NCBI GenBank assembly: GCA_029378245.1
Contig: JARKIF010000016.1
Location: 1,240,001-1,304,000, forward strand
DNA length: 64,000 bases
Direction of reading: 5' to 3'
Origin: Roridomyces roridus
Taxonomy: Eukaryota > Basidiomycota > Agaricomycetes > Agaricales > Mycenaceae
Shown here: positions 44,502 to 56,100 of the stretch, one piece after another
How positions within the stretch are numbered: position 1 is the stretch's first letter
Layout: every line of letters begins with the position of its first letter
Notes under the pieces: model-generated
Seen by the model: only the letters and a program-made list of their open reading frames with translations
What the model was told of the DNA's origin: nothing
Databases searched by the model: none
Program-made: the position numbers and the translations under genes

Positions 44502-46600
44502 ATGCGTGTCGAACAGATATTCCACCAGCAGCCACCACCCACGGGGAACCCATACCTCACCGACCCGGTGCTTCCGAGTCTCTTGAAACGGCTGTTACCA
44601 TCTAGGTGCGTTCCCTCATTGTGGCCAAAGGAAACTAAGACGAAACTGCTCGCCAGCGCTTTCGAGATCATCGAGCCGGACCTGGCACGCTTGGGAGACG
44701 AGCTAGTAAACAGCAAGTAATCTTCCTCATCCTTCCTTCCTCTTCTAATCCTCCAATGTGTTCAGCCATACGCCCTCTGGCGCCGCTCGTCAAGGAAGCT
44801 ACTCTGACCCAATATGACGCTTGGGGTAATCGCGTCGACGTCCTCCAGGTCTCCGAAGGCTGGAAGACGCTCAAGGCGTTCGCTTGCAAGGAGGGCGTCA
44901 TCAGCATCCCGTACACCCGCAAGTTCCAGGAACACAGCCGTGTATATTCTTTCGCAAAGGTCCTCCTCATGGTCGGCGACTCTCATGTGGTGCGTTGCAG
45001 TCCTGGAGACGCCGTGAACTTTGACGTGATCCGTGATTTTTTTCTGGATCCGCAGATAATGTGTCCGTACGCGATGACCGACGGTGCCGCCCGAGGTGCG
45101 TAGGTTGTCGGCGTTCCGACATGTAACCAACCTAGTGGTGACAGTCATGGAGATCTCGGGCTCGGACAAAATGAAAGAGGAGATCTTGCCACGGTTGATC
45201 AGGTACGTTTGACCACTGGTATGGGAGCCGTTTGTGAATTAGAGCAGCCCCAATCCGGAAAACGCGTACATTTCGGGTCAATGGATGACCGAGGTGAGTT
45301 GCTTCATTTTATTTCATTCAAACCGATAACATTCGTCATAGAGCAGCGGTGGTTCGGACGTCTCGGGAATCGAGACCGTTGCGCGCCCCGTGGATCCACA
45401 ACCCGGCGATCTAGGCCCAGCATACCTCATCGACGGCTTCAAGTGGTTTTCAAGCGCAGCAGAAGGCAACATGTCCGTCGCTCTCGCCCGTTCTGAATCG
45501 CACCATGGCACTGGCGGCCTCTCCCTCTTCCTCGTTCCCGTCCGCCTCCCTCCATTTCCCACCCCACTCTCCAACAACATCCTACTTCACCGACTCAAAG
45601 ACAAAGTTGGCACCAAGGCAGTTCCCACCGCCGAACTCTCTCTCAACGGTGCTCGTGCATGGCTCATCGGACCTGCCGGGTCAGGCGTTCGACAGATTGC
45701 CCCAGTTCTCAACATCACCCGGATGCACTCGGCCGTGGGCTCGGTTGGTGCACTCATGCGGTGCCTGTCCCTCGCACGTGCCTATGCTGGTGTACGGGTT
45801 GTGGATGGCGGGAAACTACTTAGTGGAGTTCCCGCACATATGGAGACGCTGGCTCGTGTGAGCGTCCTTTACCGTGCGTTAGTGCATCTCGTGTTTGGTG
45901 TGGTCGTTTTGCTGGGCCGTACCGAGTGCGGGGTTGCGAGTCCGGCGGAGGAAGGGAGATTGAGGTTGTTAACGCCTGCTACCAAGGCCTTTGCTGCACT
46001 TACGACGGTTCCGGCTATGGAAGAGTGTATGGCTGCTCTTGGCGGGCAAGGGTACATGGAGGAAATGGGTATGGGGAGGTACGTTGACGAGTTTTATAAA
46101 TTCTCTAATTTATTGATTCGTTTTTCAGACTCATCCGAGATATACTCGTCGAAAGGATTTGGGAGGGTACCGTCGATGTACTCGCCCACGACCTCATCCG
46201 TGCAAGCCGTGCTAAAGGCGTCATCGAGGAGTTCTGCCAGTGGGGACAAAATGTGATTGCGTCCGCCCGACCTAAGATTCCAGGCCTCCCACGCCTGCAG
46301 TACGCCTTATCTCAACTGCCCACCTTCTTCCGCAAGACGTACAACCCACTCATGGGGCGACCCCTCCTCTCGCTTTTCGCGCAGGTTGCAGCCGGCGTGT
46401 TTCTGCTTGAGCATGCGATTTGGTCGGCTTTGTCTGGTGGGACTGATGAGGCTGCTTTTGCGCGGTGGGTCGCAGAGGGAGGGATGGAGGTCTCGTTGGG
46501 GGAGCTCGCGGCTTTGGATGGTCTGGACGCGGACGGTGTGCAGGACCGGATTCGGGTTAATAGCGAGATGGTCGCGGTTCCTGAAAAGGCTAAGTTGTAG
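44502..46600 (+). CDS. Acyl-CoA dehydrogenase family protein (AidB/ACAD11-like)
   Basis: An FAD-dependent acyl-CoA dehydrogenase family member, probably peroxisomal or cytosolic fatty-acid oxidation (family knowledge). The start is MRVEQIFHQQPPPTGNPYLT. The first intron (44713-44765) fits in phase only as a GC-AG intron (A|GCAAGT...TTCAG) giving VNTIRPLAPLVKEATLTQYD. Then come MCPYAMTDGAAR, YISGQWMTESSGGSDVSGIE, FKWFSSAAEGNMSVALA, the FAD-site helices NITRMHSAVGSVGALMRCL, MEECMAALGGQGYMEE and the C-terminal extension. The catalytic Glu region AGVIE/VPAMEECMAALGG is plausible. The end is PEKAKL with TAG at 46598-46600. Confidence 0.88.
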
Positions 46601-46957
46601 TAGGATAAGCCTTGTGTTGGATATTTGAATTACTGAACGCACGGTTGTGAACCCTTGTTCAAGACGCGTCACGTGACAGTCCTTTGTTCCACGCTGTGGA
46701 CCCACGCTTGGACCTGCGCTTTAACCTTTTCTCACGGCCTCGCACAAATACTCCCAGTGGTCTTTGTCTTGGACCAGTCCATCAAATGTGTGTGGACCCA
46801 CGAGGCGACGCTTTTCCCCTTTCGAGTACTGGCGCCCCAAGCTTTGAACATGTACGTACATTCTTTGCGATGGCTTTTGAATCTGCAGCTTTGGAGGTCG
46901 GGAGGGTATTTAATGGGCGACGAGGCCACCCAGAAATCCACCCGCTAGACCTCAACC

Positions 46958-47964
46958 ATGTCCGACTTTATCCAATTCTCCGACAACCCACTCGAACGCG
47001 ATTTGGAGATGTCCGGCAATTCGTTGTTCAATGTCTACAACCCCTACGCGCCTGTGGTGCCACACTCGGGGTACGACTTGAACCCTACACCCGGCCTCAT
47101 CGACAACCCTTTCTTCGCCCGTCGAGCCAGGAGAGTTACGCATGTATTGATCCCGCTCTCTTGTGCTCCGAGCCTGCTGCGCCACAAGCCAGCTTCGTGC
47201 CGGACGCGTCCCCCTTCTCCATCGACACTTCGAATTCAGATGGCATGAATCTTCCATTCAGCTGGAGCAATCCCACCCTCTTGTACTCCGAGCCCGAGCC
47301 AGCTCCGCAGCAAACCACCTTCGTGCCAGACACGCCCTCGTTCTCCATCGCCGTTCGCAACGAGTCCAAGGGCATGGGCCTCCACTCCATCTCGTCCAGC
47401 TCGAGCGCCATCACGCACTCCCCCGCGCCACCGTCTAAATCACCCCGGATCCCCAAGAATCGCTCACGAACCAAACTCACCGTCCTCCCGCGGTACGAGT
47501 ACCTCCTTCAACACGGAACCCTCCAGATGCACGGCTCTGCCGTGTGGATCGCCTGCAACGTCCCATCCTGCCCATTCTTCGGGCGCCCCGCAGACATGGT
47601 TCGCCACCTCGCCACACACAACCCCGAGCTGAGACCACGGTGCGGTGGATGTCCGGCGGTGCTTGCGCGTCAGGACGCGCTTAAACGGCATCTGGACTGC
47701 AGAAGGCAGTGCAAGTACCCAGACGACGAGCGGTTGGAGGCGAGGGAAGTGTATATGCAGAATGCAAGGGGGAAGGAAAAGATGAGGAGGTGTGAGGAGG
47801 AGGAGAGTGCCAAGATTAGGATGGCGTTGACGCACGAGCTGTGAGTTTCCTTTTTCTGTTTGAATTTTCGTTTGTTTCTGACTTGGTCTTGTAGTATCGC
47901 TGACTTTGACGACTTTGTGGGGAAGACACGGATTAAACGGGGTCCCAAGCCCAGAGCCGCGTGA
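46958..47964 (+). CDS. Zinc-finger-like nuclear protein, second paralog (5' frame break)
   Basis: The start is MSDFIQFSDNPLERDLEMSG. The C-terminal half matches the gene at 21325-22572: LPRYEYLLQHGTLQMHGSAV, CNVPSCPFFGRPADMVRHLA, RPRCGGCPAVLARQDALKRHL. A final exon after GTGAGT...TTGTAG ends GPKPRAA. Around 47115-47130 the start frame and the main frame differ. A phase-0 intron with a poor GTGGTG donor (about 47053-47129) would join them; otherwise a base has been lost and the N-terminal 50 residues are separated. It is a putative DNA-binding protein by its Cys/His module. Bases 46601-46957 are its promoter. Confidence 0.72.
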
Positions 47965-48479
47965 ACCATCTCCATTCTCTTGTATTCTGCATTGTAACCT
48001 GTGGCGCATTCGTATGGAGGCCCGGAGCATCGCGCTTTGAAACGCGATGATAATCCATGATGGCCGATGTCAACGAGTGCTCCGAAGTAGGGACCCCGTA
48101 ACCGTCAGCTCATTCTTCCGTATTACAACATTGATTTGACATGCGGCATGGCGCCAACTCTGAGGGGCAAGTACAGCCGGATCAAATTACCATTCATCTG
48201 CATTCATGAAGTCCTCAGGGCGCTCTTCATCCACAAGACAAGTGCTTCCTCCTCCTCGGCATCAATGCGAGCACTCCCGTCCACTTGATCGACCAGATTG
48301 TTCAAGTGTTGCAAATGATCAGAATCTACGTTGAGATATGATGAGAAACTGAGTTGTGAACCACAAACCAAGACCATCCCCATTATTGACGCCCCCATGT
48401 AGTACTGCCCAGCTGCCGACTCCCCGCCGCGCAGCTCCTCCATCCCCTGGAGTAGTTCTAGTTCCTCGGCGCCACTAGC

Positions 48480-48720
48480 CTCGACACAAAAACAACCCAC
48501 CTTGAAATCCAGGGCCGCATACTAGTCCTCGGGAAATTGAAACATATGGGCTGGAACACCGGCGTTGAGAAGGATTTTATTCCGATCCTTGCATTTGGCG
48601 GTGTTGTTGACGCGATAGTATGAATCCAGCTCGGATTGTAGCCATTGGATGAAGACCCAGTGGAATGTGAGGCTGAAGAGCTGATCTGTTCAATTTTCAA
48701 TCACTCACTGCAAAAAAGAA
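48480..48720 (-). pseudogene. Decayed integrase-type element fragment
   Basis: One minus-strand frame reads LFSLTFHWVFIQWLQSELDS, then YYRVNNTAKCKDRNKILLNA and GVPAHMFQFPED, a stop, and YAALDFKV. This pattern (aromatic helix, RVNNTAKRRDRNKILPHGVP-type motif, PEDF.ALDFKV) resembles a protein found repeatedly in mushroom genomes next to integrase-like sequences. The TAG within the motif shows that it is not functional. The resemblance is from memory, so confidence is low. Downstream, 48204-48480, has an acidic open stretch of unclear relation. Bases 48721-49328 show nothing. Confidence 0.35.
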
Positions 48721-49328
48721 AACCATGCACGCTTCAAGTAGGTAGGGCCTTCGGATTACGGTAGGCGGGACGGTCGAGGTTCGGTTTCAAAACTGACAGT
48801 TGAACTCTCGGCTAGATTGTGTATCACACCTCATGATTTTTGGGTGAATTTACTTGTGTGGTGTGGTGCCGGCTTCGGATCAGATCATTATGTGATCCGA
48901 ACAACGGCAGCCGCATTTTTTAGAGATCTGCGGCAGTAAGTGTTCCGATTTTCAGGGACCTGAATCTTGCGTTCTGTGAGGGTTAGGGGGGAAACATGTT
49001 GGACCACCGTCCTGTGTCATGATTTACTTGTGCCTCGGGCAATCCTCAGGTGTGCATCAGTGGCTTCTATCCCATCAGTGTTCTCATTGTTGATCTTGAT
49101 TGTTGCTACCGACCCGACAAGTCCACGGTGATCGGACCATTGTGGGAAGTATCAAAAGTGATTATCATCGTGATCCAGCCGCCATTCAAGATTTAAGATT
49201 GAAGGAAGAGGCTTTACAGTCCTTTGAAAGGGTCAGAAAATCATCTACTGCTGGCTCTTACCATCTGGAAGCCTCGCAAATCATCCGATTCAATATTACG
49301 TCCAAAAATCCACTTTTTGATAGCTGAT

Positions 49329-49895
49329 CTAAGCGAGAGTCCAACTGTCAATTTTGAAATCGAACCAGTCGCGCATGTACTCGTCGGTTCCTATCGCCAT
49401 GGTGAGAAAGCGATCGTCGTCCAGCAAAATCTCTCGCTCGTCGTCATAATCCGATTTTGGTTCGTCCGCGTTCATGTAAATCAACACGGCGATCCTTGCA
49501 CAGTTCGACAGTACATGCACCGCTGCGGCAATTTCGCAGTCGTCGCAGAGTGCAAGATGAGTGAGCGCGGGAAGGTGACAAATTTCGCTGATGATTACGG
49601 ATGGCCAATCGGAATGGAAAAGGTCGAGATGGGTGAGAGTGATGTACATGTCAGCAAGCTCGAGTTTCTTGGTCAGCCCCTGCATGGACGACGCTAAGCG
49701 CTCCAGTTTGGAGAGCGTAAAGCGATTGGAAAGGGATTCAAAGTCGAGATCAGAGCCCAAAAGCACAAGGGACTGGGTTTCCGTGGCCACCTCCAGGACA
49801 GCTACCAAAAGCAGACGAGGAATGGTCTCTGGATACGAGAGCGCCGCTGTCTCGAAGATCTCCCTCTCCAGTTCCAGAGGAAAGCTGGGCTCCAT
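49329..49895 (-). CDS. Small LRR-like protein, LEREIFE family, internally deleted
   Basis: The start at 49895 gives MEPSFPLELEREIFETAALS, then IPRLLLVA. The text jumps directly to VLEVATETQSLVLLGSDLDF. The relatives have about 50 more residues here, including the intron-split Trp and an (I)EPxLYRV segment. The remaining part is LRR-like (ADMYITLTHLDLFHSD, CHLPALTHLALCDD) and the C-terminus is weak (DWFDFKIDSWTLA). At 188 residues it is about 100 shorter than its paralogs. It is open from start to stop, so it is either a shortened but expressed form or a neat pseudogene. Confidence 0.6.
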   Translation of the reverse strand: MEPSFPLELEREIFETAALSYPETIPRLLLVAVLEVATETQSLVLLGSDLDFESLSNRFTLSKLERLASSMQGLTKKLELADMYITLTHLDLFHSDWPSVIISEICHLPALTHLALCDDCEIAAAVHVLSNCARIAVLIYMNADEPKSDYDDEREILLDDDRFLTMAIGTDEYMRDWFDFKIDSWTLA

Positions 49896-50257
49896 CGCAG
49901 ATGAGGGTTTGGGACAGGAGAGAGTCGGATCAATCATCAATCCCAAATATCTGTCAATATGTTACCTCTGACCATCAAACCGACACGGCACCGAGCGACC
50001 CTTCTTGAACGCTACAAATGCTGCTTCAGACATTGATTGATATCCTTGAGGAGTATGAACTTTCACACCATTGCGTTCCAAGACGATGAGTCTCAAGGCC
50101 ACGTGAACCATCTCTCGATCTGCTCAAGCCTCATGTCAACGCGTCATGGCCAATTGCCATTTATATTCTGCGCTGTACGCTCTTCCGCACTCATGAGCTC
50201 TTTAGATTATTGATGTATGTCCATGTTCTTCGTATAATAATAAAAATGCACATTGAT
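49896..50257. other. Intergenic, 3' of protease 1
   Basis: This holds the short LRR-like gene's upstream side and the 3' end of the sedolisin gene. No feature was recognised. Confidence 0.4.
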
Positions 50258-52361
50258 TCAGTAATCACAGGCGTCGAACGCGTCGTGCACCAGCTTGTTG
50301 AAAACGGGAGTTCCGATCCCAGCTAAAAAACCCAACAAATTTCAGTAATCATTTTTCGAGCACCGACGATAAACTCACTCAATGCGTCCCATCCTTTCAC
50401 CGCTTCAAATGCAACCTTACATAATACCGTTTAGCCACTTCGTATTTCGTTGCACCAAACAAAACTCACCGACGAAGCAGGACACAAGAAACCAGGGTTT
50501 CTCCCAGCAGTAATATCAGTAAACGACACCTGATTCTTGTACAACCACGGATTGAGGAACCCCAAACGCTCCTTGCCAGCCGAGATCAACCGATCGTTGA
50601 CGAGCGCGATAATCGAAGCAAATGTCGGTGCCGAGAGACTCGTTCCCCCGATCTTGGAGTTCAACTTTTGCGAAATGAAAGCAAAGTTGTTGCCCTGGAC
50701 GGCGACGTCGGGGTATCCGCGACCTGTTCTGTTGAATGTCCCGGGAAAGTCTTGGGGGATAGTGGAGAGGAAGCTCTCGACGGCAGAGTCTTGGTACCAT
50801 GGGCGGGGGAAGATGTTGGAAAAGCCGCCACTTGTGAGATTGACTGCGATCTCGGGACTAAAGCCCTGCGTTCCACCGACGGCCGTGACCCAAGGACAGG
50901 AAGAGGGGAACACGGGGATGAAGGTGGTCAAGTCGCATTGTGTGCTGTTGTCGTGGTTTCCGCGTACACCACCCTGGCGGAGAGTTAGAAGGTATCCATG
51001 ATGAAAGGGGGTGCTCACATCTCCAGCAGCGAAGATGACAGAGATTCCACGCGCTCCCAAGCTCATGAAACCATTACAAAGCTTTCTGTTCCCACGGTTC
51101 AACAATCGGATCAAAGGCAAGAAACGTGCTTACTTTGCCAGAGCATCCCCGACTTCAATTTCGTTGAATGCAAAAGACGTCGAAATCACCGAAGGCGGAT
51201 CATCCAGTCCTTCGAGGAAAGAAATCATATCCATAAACTGTGTTTGAAGCTCGCCGCCTCCAAGCGCTAAAAAGTCAACAGGAATACCAGTCGCCAGTCC
51301 TGTTCGAGTTACTTAGCCTTCCATCGTGCATACAAGTAGCAAAATGCCTCTCTCACCGACTGAATATTGTATGTCGAGATCAGCCTCTAGCAAGAAAACA
51401 TCGAACGCGCTCGAATTCGTCGAATTCGTGCCGAATGATCCGTCTCCCAGTCTGATCAAATCGACTCCCGTATCGCGCGGCATGTCTGGGCGGAATTTCT
51501 CCAGAAAGTCCTGTGCGAACACTAATTCAGTGCAACTGGGTAGAGTGAACGGCGATAAATACCGAAAGGGATTCTGGCGAAGTGAAGTGCCTTGGAAACC
51601 CGTCACAAGCAGCCTATTGTTCTTCGTGCGAAACCGGGTGGGCGTCTTGGGAATCCCGTAAAGCTCCTGCAAACAGCTGGGGGTGATCGCGCCGTTCGGA
51701 TCACTGGTGTTACACGATGCCGCAGGCTGAGCCGGAGTCCATCTCTGCTGTAAGCCGGCGGGGTGGACCGCTGAAAGAGGCGAGTCTGCAGAGGCGAAGA
51801 AATTCGTGCTGGGGTAGATCACCTCGACGTGTCCCACAAGTTCCGGAGGGAGGGAAATCGACAACGTGCGGGTGATCGGATGCGCGAGCGCGCGATGGGA
51901 GTATTTTTCGTATCGCGTACCAAAGAGTTTGTTGGCTTGGGAGACCGGTAGTGTCAGTGAGACCCAGTCGTTGTGCGGGGAGATTGAGGTCGCGTTGAGT
52001 GCGTTTGCCGTGGCGAATCGGTTGAACGCAGCGAGCGTCTCTGACGAAGGCTCTACAAACGATTTGATCTGTGCATCTGTGTCAGCCTATTCCGCTAGAA
52101 AAACAACGGTCAACGCACCTCCTCTGTTGACAGCCATTGCCTAAACACGGCAGTTCCGGGGGTTGAAATAGACCTCATCGTCTCTTCGAGGCCGGTGATG
52201 TTCTTGGCAGTCAAGGCCAATCGCAGAGTAAGTTGCTCACTCTCAGGCGCTGCCCCACGACGGACGAATCCAGCGGGGGCGACTGCACGACTCTCATGCA
52301 AAGTGAGCCCTGAGACCGATGCGATGAGAGCGAGGATGTGGAGGAGGTTGGACAGTGGCAT
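50258..52361 (-). CDS. Sedolisin (S53) tripeptidyl peptidase, copy 1
   Basis: A secreted acid serine-carboxyl protease. The start at 52361 gives a signal peptide (MPLSNLLHILALIASVSGLT). The activation prodomain (LRLALTAKNITGLEETMRSI, then AVFRQWLSTEEV) continues through PVSQANKLFG. The catalytic core has Glu and Asp in FLLEADLDIQY, the oxyanion Asp near GARGISVIFAAGD, and the nucleophile Ser in GGTSLSAPTFAS. The calcium-site end is NPGFLCPASS...GIGTPVFNKLVHDAFDACDY. TGA is at 50260-50258. Several short introns are present. It appears intact. The paralog is at 57749-59864, on the other side of the hydrophobin gene. Confidence 0.92.
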
Positions 52362-53196
52362 GAGGATGAAGTTCTCCGGAATTGCATGTTGGGCGCTATA
52401 AAAACGTTCAGCATGGGTGGACGCCAAACCTGTGCAGCAAGGCATCACGACGTAAATGCGTTTCAAAATTCAACCGATACCCGGTGCCAGCGCCCGCGCC
52501 CGCGCAAGGGTCTACGAAGCTAGAACATCGCTGCTTAATCGTCGTTGTATCAAGTGATCTTCAAAGCCCCAGTTAGTTGTAAATAGACGCAGTTCTGACC
52601 TGCCGCCGAACCCAAGACCGTGAATCGACTTCAAGTCGGCGTTTTCCGCATGCCGATACAGTGACCAGGGTAAGTAAAGTTATGTGATGACAGATCCGAA
52701 AGGTAACGGACTCGGAGGAATACGGACTCGGAGGAACACATACAAGCGAGAGATGATGAGAAGCCGAGAGCGTGTAGAGACGCCAAGCTACTGATTCTGC
52801 CGCGACGGGTGGCTGTAGAGTCCTTTACACTCCGGGAATTACCCACCTCCACCGAGAGCCAGATGAACGAAGATGAAATTAGAAGACATGAAGGCGACCA
52901 TTTGATGGCTGGCGAAACTCTCGTGTTGAACTTGCACTGCCGATTCGGAGGGCGTTGGACTGGGCCTGAGGGAACACACAAAAGAATTGTATTCAAGAGG
53001 GTAGCTACATTAGAACATTCAATCCAGACCGTATTCGTATACTTATCGAGGGAGAGTGGAAGGTGTGAGACTTGTAGAGTATCTTCGTAATCATATGTAC
53101 TCGTTCAGAGAGAAGAAATGTGATACATGAGTCGTTACGTTCATTCGTCTAGGCGCCGCTGGGAGTCGCGGTAGTCCACGGAGACACTTGAATCAT
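52362..53196. other. Intergenic, protease 1 promoter and hydrophobin 3' side
   Basis: An 835-bp gap between two minus-strand genes. The largest ORF here (52809-53090, plus) has no recognisable domain and no splice support. Nothing else was seen. Confidence 0.4.
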
Positions 53197-56100
53197 CTAT
53201 GAGTCGCCGTGGTTCCACTCGAAGGGTCCAATCTCACCTGGGCTGCAATCCAAACCCGTCGTATCATCCTCAAGAGGGTCGCAGCACTGCGCAGCGACAT
53301 CCCCTTCGTTGCTGAGAAACAATGAGTACTTGTGCTCCTTCATCAGCCTCAAAACAAGAAAACTACTCACCAAACTTGCATCCCACGCAACACCATGATG
53401 GGCGAGCACTCAATCCCAATAATACTACCCACACCCACTTGTCCGTTGATCCCAATTGCCTTGGCTAGGCTCTTGCAACAGAAAGTCGCCGTGGAGGTGC
53501 ATGTACCCGTGGGGGTGGACGGGGTGGGTTGTGCGGAGGGCGATGCACCAGAAACGGAGGTAGGAACAGATGCAGCTGGAAGAAGATGAGCTCAAAGTCC
53601 TATATCGAAACGGAAGACTCACCGAGACTACTGGCAGGGTGGGAAACAATGCTCGACGACGCAACGGGGAGAGAGGACCCAGCCAAACCGCTAGCACCCA
53701 CACGAGCTGAGGAGGCAGCAACGGAGGAAGACGGAGCGGTGGCACCGGAGGCGGCGCTAGGCACAAAGAAAATGGTGGAAGCCTGAGCGGCGGCCGAGGA
53801 GACGGCTGTGGAGCTGGCCTTGACAGCAGGGACCGAAGAAGCCGGCGCGGATGCAGCGACAGAGCTGGCTGCTTTAACAGACGATGCGGCAACAGACGAA
53901 ACCGGCGCGGATGCAGCAGCAGAGCTGGCTGGTTTCACTGATGAAGCAGGGGCTGACGAAACCGGCACGGAGGCAGCAACAGAGCTGGCTGCTTTGGCTG
54001 ATGAAGCAGCAACAGAGGAGACAGGTGCTGAAGCTGCGACAGAGCTGGCTGGTTTCGCTGATGAAGCAACAACCGAAGAAACCGGTGCGGATGCCGCGAC
54101 AGAGCTGGCTGCTTTCACTGATGAAGCAGGGGCTGACGAAACTGGCGCGGACGCGACGACGGAGCTGGCTGGTTTGGCTGAAGAAGCCGCAACAGATGAC
54201 ACCGGTGCGGAGGCAGCGACAGAACTGGCTGGTTTCGCTGACGAAGCAGGGGCTGACGAAACTGGCGCGGACGCGACGACGGAGCTGGCTGGTTTGGCTG
54301 AAGAAGCCGCAACAGATGACACCGGTGCGGAGGCAGCGACAGAACTGGCTAGTTTCGCTGACGAAGCAGGGGCCGAAGAAACCGGTGCGGATGCAGCGAC
54401 AGAACTGGATGCTTTGCCTGACGACGCAACAACAGACGAAACCGGCGCGGAGGCGGCGACGGAGCTGGCTGCTTTAACAGATGAAGCAGGGGCGGAAGAA
54501 GCTGGCACGGATGCAGCGACAGAACTGGCTGGCTTGGCTGATGAAGCAACAACAGACGAAACCGGTGCAGGGGCCGAAGAAGCCGGCGCAGAGGCAGCAA
54601 CTGAGCTAGCTGGTTTGGCCGATGAAGCAACAACTGACGAAGCCGGCGTGGATGCAGCAACAGAACTGGCTGGTTTCACTGATGAAGCAGGGGCTGACGA
54701 AACCGGTGTGGAGGCAGCAACAGAGCTGGCTGCTTTGGCTGACGAAGCAGCAACAGAGGAAACCGGTGCTGAAGCTGCGACAGAGCTGGCTGCCTTCACT
54801 GACGAAGCAGGGGCCGAAGAAGCCGGCGCGGAGGCAGCAACAGAACTGACTGGTTTGGCCGATGAAGCAACAACAGAGGAAACCGGCGCGGAGGCAGCCA
54901 CAGAGCTGGCTGCTTTAACAGATGAAGCAACAACAGATGAAGCAGGTGCAGGGGCTGAAGAAACTGGCACGGAGGCAGCGGCAGAGCTGGATGGTTTGGC
55001 TGAAGAGGCAGCCACCGATGACACCGGTGCGGAGGCAGCAACGGAGCTGGCTGGTTTCACTGAGGAAGCAGGGGCCGATGAAGCCGGTGCGGATGCTGCA
55101 ACGGAACTAGCTGCCTTCACTGACGAAGCAGGGGCTGAAGAAGCCGGCATGGATGGAGCGACAGAGCTCGCTGGTTTGGCTGATGAAGCAGCAACTGACG
55201 ACACCGGCGCGGAGGCAGCGATAGAGCTGGCTGCTTTCACCGACGAAGCAGGGGCCGAAGACGCCGGTGCGGATGCTGCAACAGAGCTGGATGGTTTGGC
55301 TGATGAAGCAGCAACAGACGACACCGGTGCAGAGGCAGCCACAGAGCTGGCTGCTTTCACTGATGAAGCAGGGGCCGAAGACGCCGGCGCAGATGGAGCG
55401 GCGGAACTGGCTGGCTTGGCTGAAGAAGCAGCAACAGATGAGACCGGCGCAGAGGCAGCCACAGAGCTGGCTGGCTTGACCGATGAAGCAGGGGCCGACG
55501 AAACCGGTGCAGATGCAGCAACAGAGCTGGCTGGTTTGGCTGAAGAAGCAGCAACCGATGACACCGGCGTGGAGGCAGCAACAGAGCTGGCTGGCTTGAC
55601 CGATGAAGCAGGGGCCGACGAAACCGGTGCAGATGCAGCAACAGAGCTGGCTGGTTTGGCTGAAGAAGCAGCAACCGATGACACCGGCACGGAGGCAGCA
55701 ACAGAGCTGGCTGCTTTCACTGACGAAGCAGGGGCCGAAGACGCCGGTGCGGAAGCTGCAACAGAACTGGCTGGTTTGGCTGATGAAGCGACACCAGACG
55801 AAACCGGCGCGGAGGCACCGACAGAGCTGGCTGCTTTCACCGACGAAGCAGGGGCCGAAGAAGCTGGCGCGGATGGAGCGGCGGAACTAGCTTTGACTGA
55901 CGAGGCCGCCGCGGAGGAAGCGGGCGCTGACGCTGCGACGGAGCTCGCTTTGACTGACGATGCAGCCGCTGAGGACACGGGTGCTGACGCTGCGACGGAG
56001 CTCGCTTTGACTGACGATGCAGCAACAGAGGAAGCGGGCGCTGACGCTGCGACAGAGCTCGCTTTAACAGACGATGCAGCAGCTGATGAAACCGGTGCAG

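Noticed and set aside
46684..47844. A 386-codon ORF that would extend the second zinc-finger-like gene upstream
   Set aside because: The part before 46958 reads through promoter sequence with no resemblance to the paralog. The MSDFIQFSDN start in another frame fits the gene better.
52809..53090. A 93-codon plus-strand ORF between protease 1 and the hydrophobin
   Set aside because: No domain, no paralog and no splice or promoter support.
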